Positions 47,023 to 59,200 of a DNA stretch of 64,000 nt are shown piece after piece. Both the position numbers and the translations under genes were made by a program. Origin of the DNA: Geosiphon pyriformis. Taxonomy: Eukaryota; Glomeromycota; Glomeromycetes; Archaeosporales; Geosiphonaceae. How positions within the stretch are numbered: position 1 is the first letter of the stretch; every line of letters starts with the position of its first letter. The stretch lies in NCBI GenBank assembly GCA_016748015.1, contig JAAOMT010000523.1, positions 795,336 through 859,335 on the forward strand. Reading direction: 5' to 3'. The notes under the pieces were generated by a model, which was not told the DNA's origin, ran no database searches, and worked only from the letters and a program-made list of their open reading frames with translations.

Positions 47023-47878
47023 TGTTATAGTTGATTATTTGGAGTTTCAAATCAAATAACAAATCTGTAACTTGGTGCTGGGTTGGTATTTTGGTGTATA
47101 TCTAAAGATGTTGTTTTATCTGAAGGTTTTATTATGGAGTTTTTTGTATAATAGACAGAGATTTAATGGCGATATAGTTGGTTAGTAAGTTGTTTTCCCA
47201 ATTTCTGTCTTCAGTCTAGTGGCCAGTTTATTCTGGCAGTCATGCCCTTCTGGTAAGCTATTTGTTAATATATATATGATTCTATCCTTATTTCTGGGTC
47301 TTTTACCAGTCTATTCATGATATTAATTACTCAGTGCTTTAATCCCTAATCAATTAGTATACAACAATAAAATCAAAGAAAAAAAAAATAAAAAAAATAA
47401 AGAAATGAGCCAAGGCAATGCACAAGTTAGTATTTCATCAATAGCTGTGATCAAGAACTATTGTTCCAGTGTGGTTAAGTATTAATTACTATCAACATGA
47501 AGTGTTGATAGTGGAAAGTGGATTGAGATAGCAAATAATTATTTTATTAATATTTGTAAATGGAAAGGTTACTTAGATGAAATCTAATCTGGAAGGTCTG
47601 TCTTTTCTACTTCTAATGCTACTGCTATATATACATAATTGAGATTCTTCAATTCCTCAATTTTTCACACCAGGAATTCTGGAATTCCTGGAATCTTGCA
47701 ATTCCTTTTGAGAGGAATCCTGAAATTCTGGAATCCTGCAATTCCTTGTACAAAAATTCTGAAATTCCTGGAATTCTGCAATTTCTCTGAGAGGAATCCT
47801 GGAATTCCACATTTACTGTGCCTACTTCTGATTGGCTAATTTATGCTAATATATACTTTCTATATTCTATGAGTAACA
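47023..47878 (-). repeat. A4 5' LTR (type II)
   Basis: 856 bp, TGTTATAGTTGATTATTTGG...CTATGAGTAACA. Nearly the same as the 3' copy at 37796-38635, including the palindromes (47640-47815) and the run around agtattaattactatcaaca. The relatively high similarity suggests A4 is among the younger insertions. Confidence 0.88.
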
Positions 47879-47882
47879 ACAT

Positions 47883-48920
47883 ACACTCAGATCTAACAGC
47901 AAGACATTTTTACAAAGAAACAACCATAAAAAGAGATACTATTGGCCATTAATGTATCCAGATATCATCTAATATGTTCAAAATTGTAATGCTTATCAAA
48001 AAAAAGGAGGAACAAAACTTAATAAACCATTAAGATTTATCAAAGTAAGACAACCATTTAATCACATTGGAATTGACTTAGTTAGACCATTAACAATAAC
48101 CAGCAGAGACAACAGATATATTGCAGTAGCCATAAACTATCTTACAAAATGACCAGAAGCAAAAACCATTCAAAGAGCAAATACAGAATCTATTGCCGAA
48201 TTTGTTCATTAAGATTTGATTTGTCAACATGGATGTCTAAAAAAACTACTATCAGATCAAAGAACTTACTTTGTGAATAAAACATTGGCAGAATTAAGTT
48301 AAAGATTTGGGATAAAAAGACCATTATCATCACCATACCATTCACAAACAAATGAGTTAGTTGAAAGGTTCAACAAAACACTATGTAAGGCAATAGCCAA
48401 GATCAGCCAAGAAAACCAAGACAAATAAGATTTGTTCATATCATCAGTATTATTTGCTTATTAGACAATGAAACAAGACATTATATAAGCAACACTATTT
48501 AAATTAGTATATGGTAAAACAGCAACATTACTAGTTAAGATAGAAGTCAAAACATATTTAACAAAATCAATAACAAAAGAAAATTATCAAAGAACATTGT
48601 TAAAAAAAACATATGACTTAATAGAGATGCTAGAAAACAAATGACAAAAAGCAGCTAATAACATCTAAAAGTCACAAAAAAAACAAAAAGAAAGATACAA
48701 TAACCAATTACCAAATAAACCAGTCGAATTCAGGATTGGAAACAAAGTACTTTTATATTATACCAAAGTGGAAAAACAATAGGTGGAAAATTTGACCCCA
48801 AATGGGATGGACCATTTTACATAGAAGAAATTATAGAAAATGGAGCTTATAAATTAAGATAAAACAACAAAATCTTAGCCAAAGCAGCACATAGTGATCA
48901 ACTGAAATCATATCACCATA
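47883..48920 (+). pseudogene. A1 integrase, second part
   Basis: Continues from 37795: HFYKETTIK (deletion), RYYWPLMYPDII, zinc Cys pair NCNAY (second Cys to Tyr), core GIDLVRPLTITSRD, HGCLKKLLSDQRTYFVNK, VERFNKTLC, and the C-terminal WDGPFYIEEI at about 48800-48835. Many TAA/TAG/TGA codons. Confidence 0.8.
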
Positions 48921-49735
48921 TAGTGTCACCATCTACCAGTAATATTACACAATTAGGAGTACAGAAACTACTAATTCAACCAGATGAGATTCTATAAGAT
49001 CTGGAACCAATCATAGTTATTGAACCAAACATGTTAAATTGAACAACCAAAAGAGTATATAAAGACATGGTATACACAACAAAAGCAACAAAGAAAAATG
49101 GAAATACCAGATCATATTCACATTTTAGCTCAATAATTGTTTTAGGCTTTAAATCAACAGCAAGTAAACATGGAAATTATCATCAACAATCAAACAATCT
49201 GTTATCAAAACACCAAACAAAAAGGAAAAAGTACATCATATCAGCAACCACATAAACAATCAATAAACTGGTCAAATAAAATAGTAGAGAAAATAAAGAA
49301 CACTTTTGGAAAGATAACAATTATGATTCCAACAGAAAAACTAATAAAAGAAAATTAAAACCAATGAATAGACCAACTTCTAATACCATACTGCTACTAT
49401 TAATTGGAACGAAAAGTAGATATTCAGAAATTATATCTTGACAAATCTAAGAGAATCTTCAATCAAGAGATAATTCAAAACATTGAAGACATTATTAGAA
49501 AGAAAACAAACTTAACACTACACATTAGGACCATTTATTAATTACACACTATATTTCAAAACTATTCAGAAGTATTGTTACACTCTGACATAGAAACAAT
49601 AATTATCAACCAATGGAGAAGAATGAACAATTCACAAATTAAAGAAATAAAGAGTAGGGTAAAACAGATGCTACTTGAAAAAGAAGTATTCAACATAATT
49701 CAAAATAAGGATTTTGATGGAGCTCAATATTAAAG
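48921..49735 (+). pseudogene. A1 post-integrase ORF
   Basis: MEIPDHIHILAQ-like at about 49099-49140, then MEIIINNQTICYQNTKQKGK (49170-49358) and LHIRTIY-LHTIFQNYSEVLLHSD (49520-49590), ending FDGAQY before the polypurine tract at 49731-49745. Same order of motifs as in A2 and A4. Confidence 0.6.
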
Positions 49736-49745
49736 GAAAAGATAA

Positions 49746-50640
49746 TATTACTCATAAAAAAAAAACAGATATAGAAAAATAGTAGACCAATAAAAAAGTA
49801 GTAATTAGTATGTGGTGACATTGCTTAGCAATATGGAGCAATATTAGAAATTATGGCACATTGCTCAACAATGTGGAGCAATATTAAAAAAGTAGGGCAC
49901 ATTGCTTAGCAATGTAAGCATTGCTCAAAAAATCATAGCATATTGCTCAGAAATGTAAATGATTTCATAGAACATAAATTAAGTATATATAGCAGTAGTA
50001 TTAAAAACAGAAAAAACAAACCTTTCAGTTTTAGATTTGATTTAAGCAACTTTTTCATTTACCAATATTAATAAATAATTATTCACTATCTCAATCCATT
50101 ATCCACTATTAATACTTCATATTGATAGTAATTGATATTTAATCACACTAGAACAATAGCTCTTAATCATGGTTATTAATGAGATACTAACATTCATTGT
50201 CTTGGCTTATTTTTTTATTTTTTTTTATTTTTTTTTATTTTGTTTTGTTTTGTTATTTCTTGTTGTGTATTAATTGATTAAAGAATTAAAGTGCTAAATT
50301 ATAATATCAGGATATAGCACTGATAAAAGATCTAAGAATAAGAGTAGACACTCAGATTTGAGGATAGCTTATCAGGAGATTGCTGGCCACCATGCCAAGA
50401 AAAAAATTGATGGAATTGTGATTCCAAAAAGTGATAGACAACAACTACTTAACTCATGGGTTGATATTAGAAACATCATTTAAAAAAAATCACATTGGAA
50501 TCTCTGTTCATTATACAAAAAACTCAACCAAAACCTTTAGATACTGTTAATTTTCAGAAACCAACATCATTAGCCATCAATTGAACATCAAGTTATGAGT
50601 TTGTTATTTGCTTTGAGACCCCAAATAATCACTTGTAACA
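49746..50640 (+). repeat. A1 3' LTR (type I)
   Basis: 895 bp from TATTACTCATAAAAAAAA to CACTTGTAACA. Palindrome array 49818-49960, TATA-like tatatata near 49983-49990, U5 to the end. More worn than the LTRs of A2-A4, as expected for the host of their insertions. Confidence 0.87.
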
Positions 50641-50847
50641 CCAGCCACCATGCTGAAGACAAAAATTGGGAAAATTACTTAAGAAACATCACAAACATCT
50701 GCTGTTAAATCTCTGTCTATTATACAAAGAACTCAACCAAAACCTTCAGATCATGAAAACTTTCAGAAACCAATATCAGCCATCAATTGAACATCAAATT
50801 ATGGATTTGTTATTTGCTTTGAGATCTTGAATAATCATCTGTAATAA
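50641..50847 (+). repeat. LTR fragment (family A) into which A1 inserted
   Basis: Starts in mid-LTR (ccagccaccatgctgaag) and runs to ATCATCTGTAATA. Same orientation as A1. The matching 5' part should lie left of A1, outside the window. Confidence 0.75.
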
Positions 50848-52025
50848 TATTATTTAAACTAGTTTATAAAAAAAAACTATATTATTTATTAAATAAAAAC
50901 TACTTATCTTTCTAACAAAACAATTACTAAAGAAAATTTTAAAGCTATTTTGTACTAAAAAACATACTAACTTATAGAAATATTGAAAAACAATTATAAA
51001 ACAGCAGCTAACAATATTAGTAATACTCAGAAATAACAGAAAAAAATATATAATAATTGCTTACTTAATTAACCAGTTGAATTTAAAATCAAGTATTATT
51101 ATATTGTATTAAAGCTAAAAAATAGTAGAATAGAAAGTTTGACCCAAAATAAGATAAACTATTTTACATATACAAAGTTTTGGGTAATAGAGCTTACAAA
51201 CTACAATTAGAAACACAAATTTTATTAATTAGACCAGAAAATATATTATAAGATTTAAAACCAATTATTATTATTAAACACAATCTACATATAATAATTT
51301 GAATTATGTAAAATAAATATATAAATACCAAAAATATGAAAGAAAAAGTTAAGAACACTCTCAACATAAACTTTTTAAACAAAATTTTAAAACTTTTACA
51401 GCAACTATTTAAAACAATTCAACAATTTACAACACTAATAAAAATTACAATTAATAGAAAAAATATATGATTCAGAAATATGAACAAAAAAAAGTGGATA
51501 AAAGTTTAACTAAATATTTCTATTTTTATAATTAATTAAGAAAAAAAATATATATGTAGTTATATATGCTTGACAAAATTAAGAAGACTTTAAACAAATT
51601 AACCATAGAACTAATAATAAAAAAATAAATACCAAAAACTTTTAAAGAATAAAAAAAAAACTTTTATCAATATACTGGTTTTTTAAAATTGGCAAAAGAT
51701 TAAATCTATAAATGCCATATCTAAACATTAATATTTAATAGAAAAGCTCTTAAACAAATGAAAAAATTCATCAAAAAAAACAACTTAATAATATACTACA
51801 AAGCAATATATTAACTGTATTCAGTATTTAAATGTTGTTCAATTATATTATTAAATAATTTATTAAAAACTATTATAGTTAACAACATAAAACAAATAAT
51901 AAATATATAGTTTAAAAACTTACAAAAAACAATACTTAATATAATAATTGAATATTATATTAAAAAAACAATTTTTGTAAATACATACAATTTTGCAAAA
52001 GCTTAATTCTAAAAAAAAAGAATAA
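50848..52025 (+). pseudogene. Relic A5: integrase C terminus and post-integrase ORF
   Basis: LFKLVYK... at 50850 continues integrase where the LTR fragment interrupts it (compare LFKLVYG in A1 near 48495). NRKFDPK, VLGNRAYKLQ near 51140-51210, then KIINI-type remnants of the post-integrase ORF. Almost every C has become T on one strand or the other; only alignment with A1-A4 makes it readable. Confidence 0.6.
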
Positions 52026-52965
52026 TATTACTTAAGTAGAAAAACTAATTCAAAGCAATTAAAAAAAACATGATTAAAACATAATAATATAGAAAAAACA
52101 TAATAATATAAAATAATACAAGATAATATACAATAATATAAAATAGCATAAAATAATTAATTATAACATAAAATAACTAGTTATAATATAAAAAAACAAA
52201 ACAATAACAGAAATAGTAAATAATAGCTAGTAATAACAAATAATTAAAAGCAATCTTGTAAAATTAGAAAATATATATAAAAACAAATAGCTTTAACAGA
52301 TAAAAAAAGACAAATAAAAGATAAAAACCCATTTTTTTAAAAATATATTTTAGCTTTAAAACTTGATAAATTTTTTTTATCTTATTTTCTCTATATTTTT
52401 ATATTTACAATTAAATAAAAATATTGTTTAATTTATTTGTACATGATCATAGAATTTTTGTTGTTAAAATTAAATTAATTGTGTTTTTTATTTTTGTTTT
52501 AAGTTAAATGCTTTTAACATAAATAGCTTTAGAATTCTAATAACTTGAACTAATTATTTTTAATTATAGTGATTGACAATACTAATTTATTTATTTTTTA
52601 ATAGAACAATAATATTAAGAAAATTGATTGTCTAAGAATAAACTTTGTAATAGTCTGGTAAAAAAAAGAAGCTCTTCTTAGATTTAGATATTAATTTTAT
52701 CTTATTAGCTTATCAAAAGAGTAAAAAAACAATATTAAATCTTATTAATTATACTCAACTAGCTTAAAGAAAATAGTTCATATATATTTAATTATAAATA
52801 ATTAAATTATATTTTTGTGTCTTATAATCAAAGAATTCTATAGATAAATTTACATATATTAGAAATCTTTAAAGACTGATTACACTAATCTATTGTTTAT
52901 AGCAAACAAAAAAAATTTTAAGCCTTCTTATTTAAATATAAAGCACTAAATATTACTATTATACT
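52026..52965 (+). repeat. Decayed family-A LTR of relic A5
   Basis: Starts TATTACTTAAGTAG after a purine-rich tract. The U3 is now AATATA-type repeats (52075-52200). Later landmarks match LTRs: tctggtaaaa (52661), ttagcttatcaaaagagt (52703), tcttataatcaaagaattc (52820). The end point is approximate. Confidence 0.5.
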
Positions 52966-52984
52966 CTACTAAGTTTACTTATAA

Positions 52985-53275
52985 CAATAAACAATTGATT
53001 ATTTTGGTAAACTATTAAATTATTTTACACAATTCTATAAATTTTAGTGAATTTTTAAATATTATAGAGTTTAGTATATTACATAATTTAATTATTACAA
53101 TTGTGTATCATACAAATTAAATTATTAATTAGATAGTAATATTTGATAATTTAATTAAATAATAAATAATAATTGAAATAATACTAATATATACTAATTA
53201 ATAATAAAAAGTATAAAAATAATTTTATGTTAATTAATGACTAAAATTCTATTGGTAACACTATAATAGCTATTG
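52985..53275 (-). repeat. Decayed LTR-B fragment
   Basis: Read on the minus strand from 53275: TGTTACCAATAGAATTTTAGTCATTAATTAACATAAAA, the same as the start of LTR-B at 36055. Homology fades after about 290 bp, near 52985. Confidence 0.65.
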
Positions 53276-54480
53276 TTAAAAATACTCTTATATTAATACT
53301 AAATATTAATTTTAAAGTATTATATATTAACTATTAAAAGATAAGTTTTACAAATTGTTTTTTTACAAGTTTTAATAAAACTGTAGTAATTGGTATTTAG
53401 CTTTAATATGTCTACATTTTTGATAATAATAATACATAAGTATACTCTGTTGGTTTTTATTTTGGTTTTACTATAATCTTGAAAGGATATTTGGTTTTAC
53501 TGTTATAATAGTTGATATTAATTTGGTGTTTAAGATCTAGTATTGAAAAGATAATTTTTTTTCAAGTTGAGTAATTTTGTTTTTGAATTCTTTGGTATTA
53601 TTATTATTTATTACCAAATTAATTATTTTATTGTAATTAGCTTTTTTTTTGGTTGACTTAATATTTTAAGCTAATATAATAACTTGAAATAAATTTTTTA
53701 GATATTGTAGTTTTATTTATTCTAGAATACTATTTTTTAATCTTTTTACAAACTAATTAAGAATTTGAAAAGCTATGTAATAGTTGTTTTTTATGGTTTT
53801 AATTTATTATAAAATATAATTAAACTTACCAAAATATTAATTATTATTTTATTAAGCTGTTGTTTAATAGTACTGAATTTGTTTTAAAGTTTAATAATAG
53901 TATTGAAATTACAAAAATATTATAAAAATATGTTTCAGAATTATGTAAAAATATTAGGTTAGAAATTTAGATTTTAGTATTAGGAGTTGGTTGTGTTTTT
54001 TAAAAAAAAAATAAGATCTGAAGACTATAGTCTTTATTTTAATTATTTGCTAAAATTGTTTTTTGTGCTTTTTTGATTTAAGTATAAACATTTTTTTTTT
54101 AGTAAAATTGGTTAATTTTGCAATATAAAAAGTGGCCATTTTTTGAAAATTTACTGGTATTTAAATACAAAAAACTATAAATTCTGGTTCCAATTTACTT
54201 AAAGATTTCTTTGTTTTTTCTAATATACTATTATCAAGCTTAAGCTTAAATTTAAGTTCTCAAATAGTTTGAAAATACAACAATAAACAATTAATAAACA
54301 ATAAATTCTGAAAACTACAACAACATTAAAAACTATTTGGAAACTCTTATTATACCAAAAAATTGATTTCTAATTAAAAAATATTGATTATAACACTAAT
54401 TAAAACCATTTTTCTTTCATTATAACAAAATTTATTATAAAATTGTAAAAACTCAACCAATTCACTCAGATTAATACAAA
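53276..54480 (-). pseudogene. Relic gag with CCHC knuckle turned to Tyr
   Basis: On the minus strand near 53403-53450 the translation reads YYYYQKCRHIKAKYQL, which aligns with CYYCGKQGHLRVDC of A3 with Cys changed to Tyr at several ligand positions (TGT to TAT). Flanking sequence up to about 54100 is gag-like in composition but unreadable. It belongs to family A or B; which one is unclear. Confidence 0.45.
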
Positions 54481-56400
54481 AAAAACAAAAAAAAACCATT
54501 TTTTACAACATATATATTAATCCATTATTAGCACATCTAAGAAAAAATAATATAATTTAAAAAAAATTAGAACATTATTTTTGGTTTTACATGTAAAAAA
54601 ATATTTAACAATATATAAAATCATGTAATAGTTGTTAAAAAAGAGAAAAAACTCATTCTATTAAGTCTTTAAATCTAATTAAAGTTGAATAATTTTTTGA
54701 CAAAGTAAGAATTGATTTAATTGGACCATTATCAATTATTATTTAAAAAAATTATTATATTACAATTACAATAAATTATTTTACCAAATAGCTTAAAACC
54801 AGAGCCATCTAAAGAGCAGATGCAAAATTAGTAGCAAATTTCATCTATAAAGACATTATTTATAAACATGAATGTTTAATCAAACTTTTATTCAATTAAA
54901 GAACACATTTTATAAATAATTTAATACAAAAAATTTGTAAATAGTTTAATATTAAATAATTATTATTATTATCTTATTACTTATAAACAAATAGATTAAT
55001 AGAATACTTTAATTAAATACTGTGTGAATTATTAGTTAAAGTCTCAACTAATTTTAAACAGAAATAAAATATTTTTATTTTATTAATGTTACTAGTTTAT
55101 AGAATATTAAAACAAAATATCATAAAACATATATCATTTGATCTCATTTATAAGAGAATAGCAATATTATCAATTAGTTTTATAGTGGAAACATTATTCA
55201 ATACAACTTATTACAAAAAAAAACTTTTAAAAAACACTTTAACAAAAAGTCTATATTTTTTTCAGTACATTAGAAGAGAAATAACAAATTACAACTACTT
55301 ATATTAAACACTCCTAAGTTCAACAAAAAGAATAACATAATAACAAATTATTATTAACTACCAATGAATTTAAAGTTGAAAATAAAGTTTTATTATACAG
55401 AACTAAAGCTAAAAAACAGTAAAATGGAAAATTTAATTATAAATAAAATAAATTATTTTATATTTACAAAGTTTTAAACAATAGATTATACAAATTAAGA
55501 CTTGATAACAAAATTCTAACAAAAATTGCATATAAAAATTAATTGAAATATTATTATTCCTAAACCAATTTTGAATTATTAATTTCACAAATTGGTACAC
55601 ATTTTCTTTTAATTAATTCCAAAAATATTTCTTGAAATTTGGAACTAATAGTTATAATACAACAATAATCAAACTTAAACATTTAAATTATTTAATTATA
55701 TTAGTAATTTTTTTAAAAAAAACACAAAAACATTAAACAAAAATAGTAAAATAATTATCAAACAAATATTTCAAAAATTAATGTTAACTTTAAAAACATT
55801 TCTTGACTTATTCATAATAATTAATAAAAATTAAATTAATTATATTCAGAAAAGAACTATAACTTTAATAATAAACAATTCTCAGAATTATTATTTTTAT
55901 AAAAAAACACAAGAAATTATTTTAAAAATCACTTACCAGAACTTTTAAAGCAAGTTTTAAAAGAAAATCTATTGTTTATCTCTATTAACATTTTTTTAAA
56001 TGCCATAATACTTCAAATGTGTCTTAACAAAAATAATGAATATATTTCAATTTATTGATATTTTCAAATTGAAAAAACATTATACCAATAAAAACTAGAG
56101 CTTAAAACAATTAATTTTACTTTTAAAGCAATATAAAAACAAATTCACAACAAATTTAAAACAACAGTTGAACCAATGATTGCTTATTACAAACTTAAAG
56201 CAGCTTTTAGACTTTATGACTTATTCAATACTTGTGAAAACATCTTACAAAATTTAATACTCCAATCAATGAAGATTTAATATATTGGCAAACTTACAAA
56301 ACTGAAATTTTAATAATTTTTAGACCAAATTATATTAATAATTTTGGATTACTATCTCAATATTACAAATAATATTTGGACTTCAATAGAGCTTAGTTTT
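54481..56400 (+). pseudogene. Relic integrase and 3' region of a family-B-type element
   Basis: Worn HHCC domain (SCNSC at 54625-54640), then VRIDLIGPLSII, RADAKLVANFIYKD (54815-54860), and open block 55086-55307 (LLVYRILKQNIIKHISFDL). A post-integrase region continues to about 56400, just before LTR-B at 56410, so this is likely the body of that element. Stops in most lines. Confidence 0.6.
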
Positions 56401-56409
56401 GAAAAAAAA

Positions 56410-57290
56410 TTATGTTACTAATAGAAATTTAGCCATTATTTAATATAAAATTAGATTATGTAATATATTAAATTCTATAATATTTAAGAATTTACAGAAA
56501 TTTGCAGAAATTTGTAAAATATCTTATTAGTTTACTGCAATTATTCATAGTTCATAGAAATAACTTGTAGTTTGTTAAAATGTATCTTTAATTTGTCAAA
56601 ATTATAGCAAAAAAAAAGTTCAAGTTTATAAAATAATACTATAATAAATTGTATAAAAGAAAAGCTTTTCTCTTTAAAAAAATATATCTTATCTTATTTA
56701 ATTTAAAATTATCTTATCTTAAAAATACTTTAAAAACAAATTCATTAATTATTTGCACTTAAAATTTTCCAAAATCCAACTACCATTTTGAAATTAATTA
56801 ATTACTAATTTTATTAATTTATTAGTGACTTTAAATCTAAATAGAAAATACTTTCCTTAAATAAATTTTCATTTTTTTTATTTTTTTTTACTTTTTTTAT
56901 TATATATATTAGAGTAGTCTACAAACAAAATTTCTGTAAAAAAGTTGACTTTTATAGCAAAATAATTACACATTTTTTAGTGAGCTTTCAGATGAACAAT
57001 TCTTAAAAAAAAGTTAACTTTTACAACAAAGTAACTACATATTTTTATTAAGCTTCCAAATAAGCAATTTTTAAGAAAAAGTTGATTTTTACTACAAAGT
57101 AACTATATAAGTAACTGACACAAAATTGGCCATTTTATTTATAAATTTAACAGCTTAAATTATAAGAGATAATTTGAAAATAAATTTAGTTATCAGAGGT
57201 TTAATAGCTTCTAATAATAATAAATTTACGGCAAAATAACATTAAGAACATTTAGAAAAAGAGACCAAAAACATCTAATAATAGTATATT
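56410..57290 (+). repeat. Decayed LTR-B (probable 3' LTR)
   Basis: Starts TGTTACTAATAGAAATTTAG; matches 36055-37021 with an internal deletion near 56450. Landmarks shared: aataacttgtagttygttaaaatgtatctttaattt, the agttgac...agtaactacat blocks (56940-57110) and the end near aaaaacatctaataata. A purine-rich tract (gaaaaaaaatta) precedes it. Confidence 0.65.
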
Positions 57291-57292
57291 TA

Positions 57293-57990
57293 TGAGAATT
57301 TCTTTGATTACTACAGTTTAATTTGAACATATTTTTTGTTTTTTAAGATTACTATTTATTTTAATTCTTTTTTTCTCAGCCAATAAAGCAGTCTTATTCA
57401 TGTTTTCTTTTAATGTAAACATAAATCTAATAATTTTTTCAAATTTTAAAAGAGTAATAACTCTTTCAAAACTATTAACTAATAAAAAAAATTTTCTAAT
57501 AACTTGAGTTTTAGCTATTACTAATTTGTTTTTTATTATTAACAAATTAATATCCAAAGCAAAAGATTTTTTAATAATTATTTCAATTGAAGTCTTTACT
57601 ATTTTGGAATTAATTTATCTTTTGTTCAATAAAATATTAAGAAAAAGTAGAAAAATTTCAACTTTTTTATTCATATCAAAATTAAAAAAACCAAAAAAAG
57701 AGCCATAAATTACATCAAAAATTAATCTTTTAGCTTTAAAAATAGTAGCAGCTAAACTCAAAAGAAATTTATCATTAATACTATTTATAAAACTACTGTT
57801 TTCACTATTATTAAATTTATTGTTCATATCTAAGAACATTTTGTCATTAAAATTAAACTTGGCTAAAAAAATATCTTTCTTATTATTAAAGTATTTGATA
57901 TTATCAAACATAATTCTCTTTTTTTAAGAGAAAAAGCCATTAGCAAAACCATAAAAACTTCTTTGTGTGTCTTTTTTTAGCTATGTTACT
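57293..57990 (-). pseudogene. Unknown decayed coding repeat, copy 1
   Basis: Minus strand open blocks 57615-57911 (starts MFDNIKYFNNKKDIFL) and 57318-57557. Composition is extremely Phe/Leu/Asn/Lys/Ile-rich. Phrases such as FFGFFNFDMNKK look like Ser/Pro-rich acidic sequence in which TCN/CCN became TTN and GAN became AAN. No family recognised; host or transposon origin open. Confidence 0.4.
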
Positions 57991-58510
57991 ACTTAAAACA
58001 GTTTTTAAATTTATGATAAAAAGATTATTAGTTTGAAAAATATTGAAAGAAAACAATAAAAAAATAAAAAAAACTTTTTTTTCAAAATTATGTTTTTTAA
58101 AAAAGTTTAGACATAAAAAAAAATTTTTTAAATTATTATTAAATATTTAATTAAAAACTATTATTTAAATTCAAGATTTATTATTAAAAACCACTAAATA
58201 TAAAATAAAATCTTTTTTTTAAAATAAAAATAATCAATAACTTATGTTTTTTTATTAGTTTTTTATAAAATTATATTTATAAATAAAGTAAACAACAATA
58301 TTTTATAATAAATTTTTAACAATTAAATTGTTTAATTTATATTTATATATTGAATTTTTGTTAATTAAAATTAATTATTTAAATATTAATAAATTAGTTT
58401 AACTTAATTTAATGAATTTTATTATAATTTTTTATTATAGTTTAATAAGTTGTAATTAAATTAATATTACTTAATTAAACTTAAATAAGATTAAAACAAT
58501 TATTTTTTTT
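57991..58510. other. AT-rich spacer
   Basis: Over 85% A/T by eye, with no readable frame. It separates the two copies of the repeat. Nothing further seen. Confidence 0.5.
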
Positions 58511-58514
58511 GACA

Positions 58515-59200
58515 TATTTATAAAAATTTTCTTAATTATTATAGCTTAATTTAAATAATTCTTTTGTTTTTTAAAATTACTATTTACTTAAATTTTTTTA
58601 ATAGTTAAAGCCATAGTTTTATTTAAATTTTTCTTATAAATAAATATTAATTTAATAATTTTTTCAAATTTTAAAAAAGCAATAGTTTTTTTAAATTTAT
58701 TTACTAAAAAATAATAATTTCTAAATAATTATTATTTTTATTATAATATTTTTTTATTGTTAATAAATTAATATATAAAATATAAAATTTTTTAATAAAT
58801 ACTTTTTTTTTTTTTTTAATAATCTTAAAATTAATCTATATTTTATTTAAAACAATAGTATAATAAAAAAATATTATTTTTTATTTATTTTATTAAGAGT
58901 TTTAATTAAAAAATTATTTATTTTATTAATATTAATATATTTTATTTTAAAAGTATTTATTTTAAAGTTAAAATAAGTTCAACTTTTATTATTTGCTTTA
59001 TAATTATTATCAACCAATAAAATATTGTTTTTTTTATTTAAATCAGTTTTTATGTTCAAAAATCTATTAATATTATCTAAAAATTTGCTTAAAGATATAT
59101 TTTTATTATTATTAAAATATTTAATATTTCCAATAAAATTTTTTGCTTTTAAAAAAAAATATTATTAATAAAACCATAAACAATTTTTTTTGCTGTCTTT
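58515..59200 (-). pseudogene. Unknown decayed coding repeat, copy 2
   Basis: Aligns with 57293-57990: ttttgttttttaaaattactatttac, ttttcaaattttaaaaaagcaatag and aaaaccataaacaattttttttgctgtctttttttttgtta recur in the same order at an offset of about 1.2 kb. More decayed than copy 1. The duplication is in direct orientation. Confidence 0.45.

Larger units (their letters stand above)
37796..47878 (-). mobile_element. Ty3/gypsy element A4, nested in A1
   Basis: Full-length family-A element with two type II LTRs (37796-38635 and 47023-47878). Flanks ATAT (37792-37795) and ACAT (47879-47882) are a 4-bp duplication with one C-to-T change, and A1 integrase rejoins across it (ILFN/MHSDLTARHF). No other insertion interrupts it, so it is about 10.1 kb complete. 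All domains carry stops. Confidence 0.88.
1..50640 (+). mobile_element. Ty3/gypsy LTR retrotransposon A1, split by nested insertions
   Basis: Oldest recognisable full element of family A. Its internal sequence is read in pieces: 1-3068, 3946-4613, 9015-10138, 14410-14742, 37093-37795 and 47883-49735, ending in the 3' LTR at 49746-50640. The 5' LTR lies left of the window. The pieces join in frame across each insertion, so the interruptions are true insertions. Order is gag, protease, Cys-rich module, dUTPase, RT, RNase H, integrase, extra ORF. Every domain has stops or frameshifts, so it is not autonomous. The 3' LTR abuts another LTR fragment, so A1 itself landed inside an older LTR. Confidence 0.88.

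Noticed and set aside
1-50640. Alternative genetic code with TAG/TAA read as Gln
   Set aside because: Stops also replace Trp and occur where relatives have sense codons, TGA is affected too, frameshifts are present, and the host genes at 60-64 kb use normal stops. Decay explains it better.
50848-57290. tRNA or rRNA genes in the AT-rich region
   Set aside because: No cloverleaf-like conserved boxes or rRNA motifs were recognised; the sequence reads as decayed retroelements.
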